Origin: Nitrospinota bacterium
GTDB lineage: Bacteria; Nitrospinota_A; JADGAW01
Direction: 5' to 3'
Length of the DNA stretch: 7,923 nt
Assembly (NCBI GenBank): GCA_015231815.1
Contig: JADGAW010000088.1
Coordinates: 1-7,923 of the forward strand
In this document: one piece after another, positions 7,256-7,923 of the stretch
Position numbering within the stretch: the first letter of the stretch is position 1
Layout: the number at the start of each line of letters is the position of its first letter
Made by a program: the position numbers and the translations under genes
Notes under the pieces: model-generated
Told to the model about the DNA's origin: nothing
What the model saw: the letters and a program-made list of their open reading frames with translations, nothing else
Databases searched by the model: none

Positions 7256-7365
7256 ATTTACCTCCTTCAGTTAAATGAATAAATAATTAAGTAATCAGTA
7301 ACCTCTGTCTGCCCGTTATGGTTTCAGTGGTTTATAAAATTATTAGAGAAAGTCTTCATAGTTTT
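7256..7365 (-). other. 110-nt spacer between the KamA-like gene and the cytochrome operon
   Basis: This is the longest gene-free stretch in the window. Apart from the Shine-Dalgarno at its downstream end, it is AT-rich and holds no hairpin plus U-tract terminator and no convincing -35/-10 pair that I can see. It could carry an unrecognised promoter for the cytochrome operon, or the KamA-like gene may be co-transcribed with it. Confidence 0.4.
7260..7267 (-). promoter_or_regulatory. Strong Shine-Dalgarno of the cytochrome gene
   Basis: The minus strand reads AAGGAGGT, with the GGAGG core 5 nt before the ATG at 7255. This near-perfect anti-16S match fixes the cytochrome start and contrasts with the weak signals of the genes downstream. 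Confidence 0.85.
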
Positions 7366-7923
7366 TTACGCAGGAATGTTGGGGATTTTTGTTATCTCAC
7401 CCTTGTAGTTCCTTAATGTATATTCACTTTCATTTTTACTCACAATGTAGTAGTCAGGCATTAGGGGTATTTTTCCTATATTGGTTGCAAGAGCGTACAT
7501 TGGCTGAGCAAGTCCAGTTGTGTGACCTCGTATTGCGTCCCTGATTAATTCAGCTCCCTTTTCAACAGGAGTACGAAAATGATCAATTCCCGGTGCAGGT
7601 TCACAATAAAAAAGGTAGTAGGGGCGAATACGGGATTTCAATAATTTTTGGTGCAGTTCTCTAAAGGTTTTTACATCGTCATTAATTCCTTTGAGTAATA
7701 CTGCTTGATTTCCTACATTTACGCCACAACTGACAAGCCTATAAACTGCCTCAACAGTTTTTTCCGTAATTTCCTTTGGATGGTTGCATTGGGTGTTGAG
7801 CCAAATGGGAACTCTGTGATTCCCTCCAAGAACTTTTTGAAGACCCTCTGTAATTCGTTGGGGAAGAACAATCGGCAGTCTGGAACCAAACCGAATCATT
7901 TCAACATGTGGTATGTTACGAAG
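7366..7923 (-). CDS. KamA-family radical SAM aminomutase, C-terminal part only (N-terminus beyond the window)
   Basis: The final 185 residues are present, and the frame is open through the right edge (LRNIPHVEMIRFGSR...); an ATG at 7899 is internal. Lysine 2,3-aminomutase-family enzymes use a [4Fe-4S] cluster, SAM and PLP to move an amino group from the alpha to the beta carbon. Family features are IGSR-like FGSRLPIVLPQRIT, WLNTQCNHPKEIT, GVNVGNQAVLLKGIND, HFRTPVEKGAELI, RGHTTG and GKIPLMPDYY, whose Lys (codon 7473-7471) is the expected PLP lysine. The cluster-binding cysteines are outside the window. The two aspartates holding the lysine side chain in the clostridial enzyme are replaced by Glu (codon 7602-7600) and Ala (7488-7486), and the glycine-rich loop before the PLP lysine is shortened to TNIG. 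The protein stops soon after this domain and lacks the cysteine-containing C-terminal tail of clostridial KamA. Family is clear; the substrate is not. Confidence 0.85.
   Translation of the reverse strand, partial: LRNIPHVEMIRFGSRLPIVLPQRITEGLQKVLGGNHRVPIWLNTQCNHPKEITEKTVEAVYRLVSCGVNVGNQAVLLKGINDDVKTFRELHQKLLKSRIRPYYLFYCEPAPGIDHFRTPVEKGAELIRDAIRGHTTGLAQPMYALATNIGKIPLMPDYYIVSKNESEYTLRNYKGEITKIPNIPA

Overview
The window has two tightly packed, convergent gene blocks of AT-rich bacterial DNA (roughly 40% GC by eye, not calculated). Plus strand, 1-4984: a 5'-truncated amylosucrase (GH13), a PfkB-type fructokinase, and a sucrose-phosphate synthase fused to a HAD sucrose-phosphatase domain. Minus strand, 7923-4994: a KamA-family radical SAM aminomutase cut by the right edge, then after a 110-nt gap a secreted c554-like multiheme cytochrome c, a secreted protein with two bacterial SH3 domains, an EctA-like GNAT protein, and a protein with two PRC-barrel-like repeats. 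The last four are overlapping or only 3-11 nt apart and look like one operon.

The plus-strand genes form a closed sucrose/glucan module. SPS-SPP would make sucrose from fructose-6-phosphate and a nucleotide-glucose. Amylosucrase would move the glucosyl unit onto a glucan and release fructose. Fructokinase would return the fructose to fructose-6-phosphate. Similar gene sets are known from methanotrophs and ammonia oxidisers, where sucrose is a compatible solute or carbon reserve.

The minus-strand block is less conventional. It puts an exported cytochrome and an envelope SH3 protein in one tight unit with two apparently cytoplasmic proteins. The EctA-like protein keeps the family's substrate-side motif but has lost the recognisable acetyl-CoA loop, and no ectB or ectC is seen. 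The cytochrome's fourth heme-like motif is CX3CH. The KamA-like protein lacks both aspartates that bind the lysine side chain in lysine 2,3-aminomutase, and also lacks the residues I recall for glutamate 2,3-aminomutase.

The organism is a Gram-negative-type bacterium with periplasmic c-type cytochromes and a sucrose-based solute or storage economy. A c554-like protein in low-GC DNA would fit an anammox-type planctomycete (Brocadiales), but Desulfobacterota, Nitrospirota or another phylum remain possible. No RNA genes, mobile elements, CRISPR arrays or long repeats were seen, and no gene-free stretch exceeds 110 nt.
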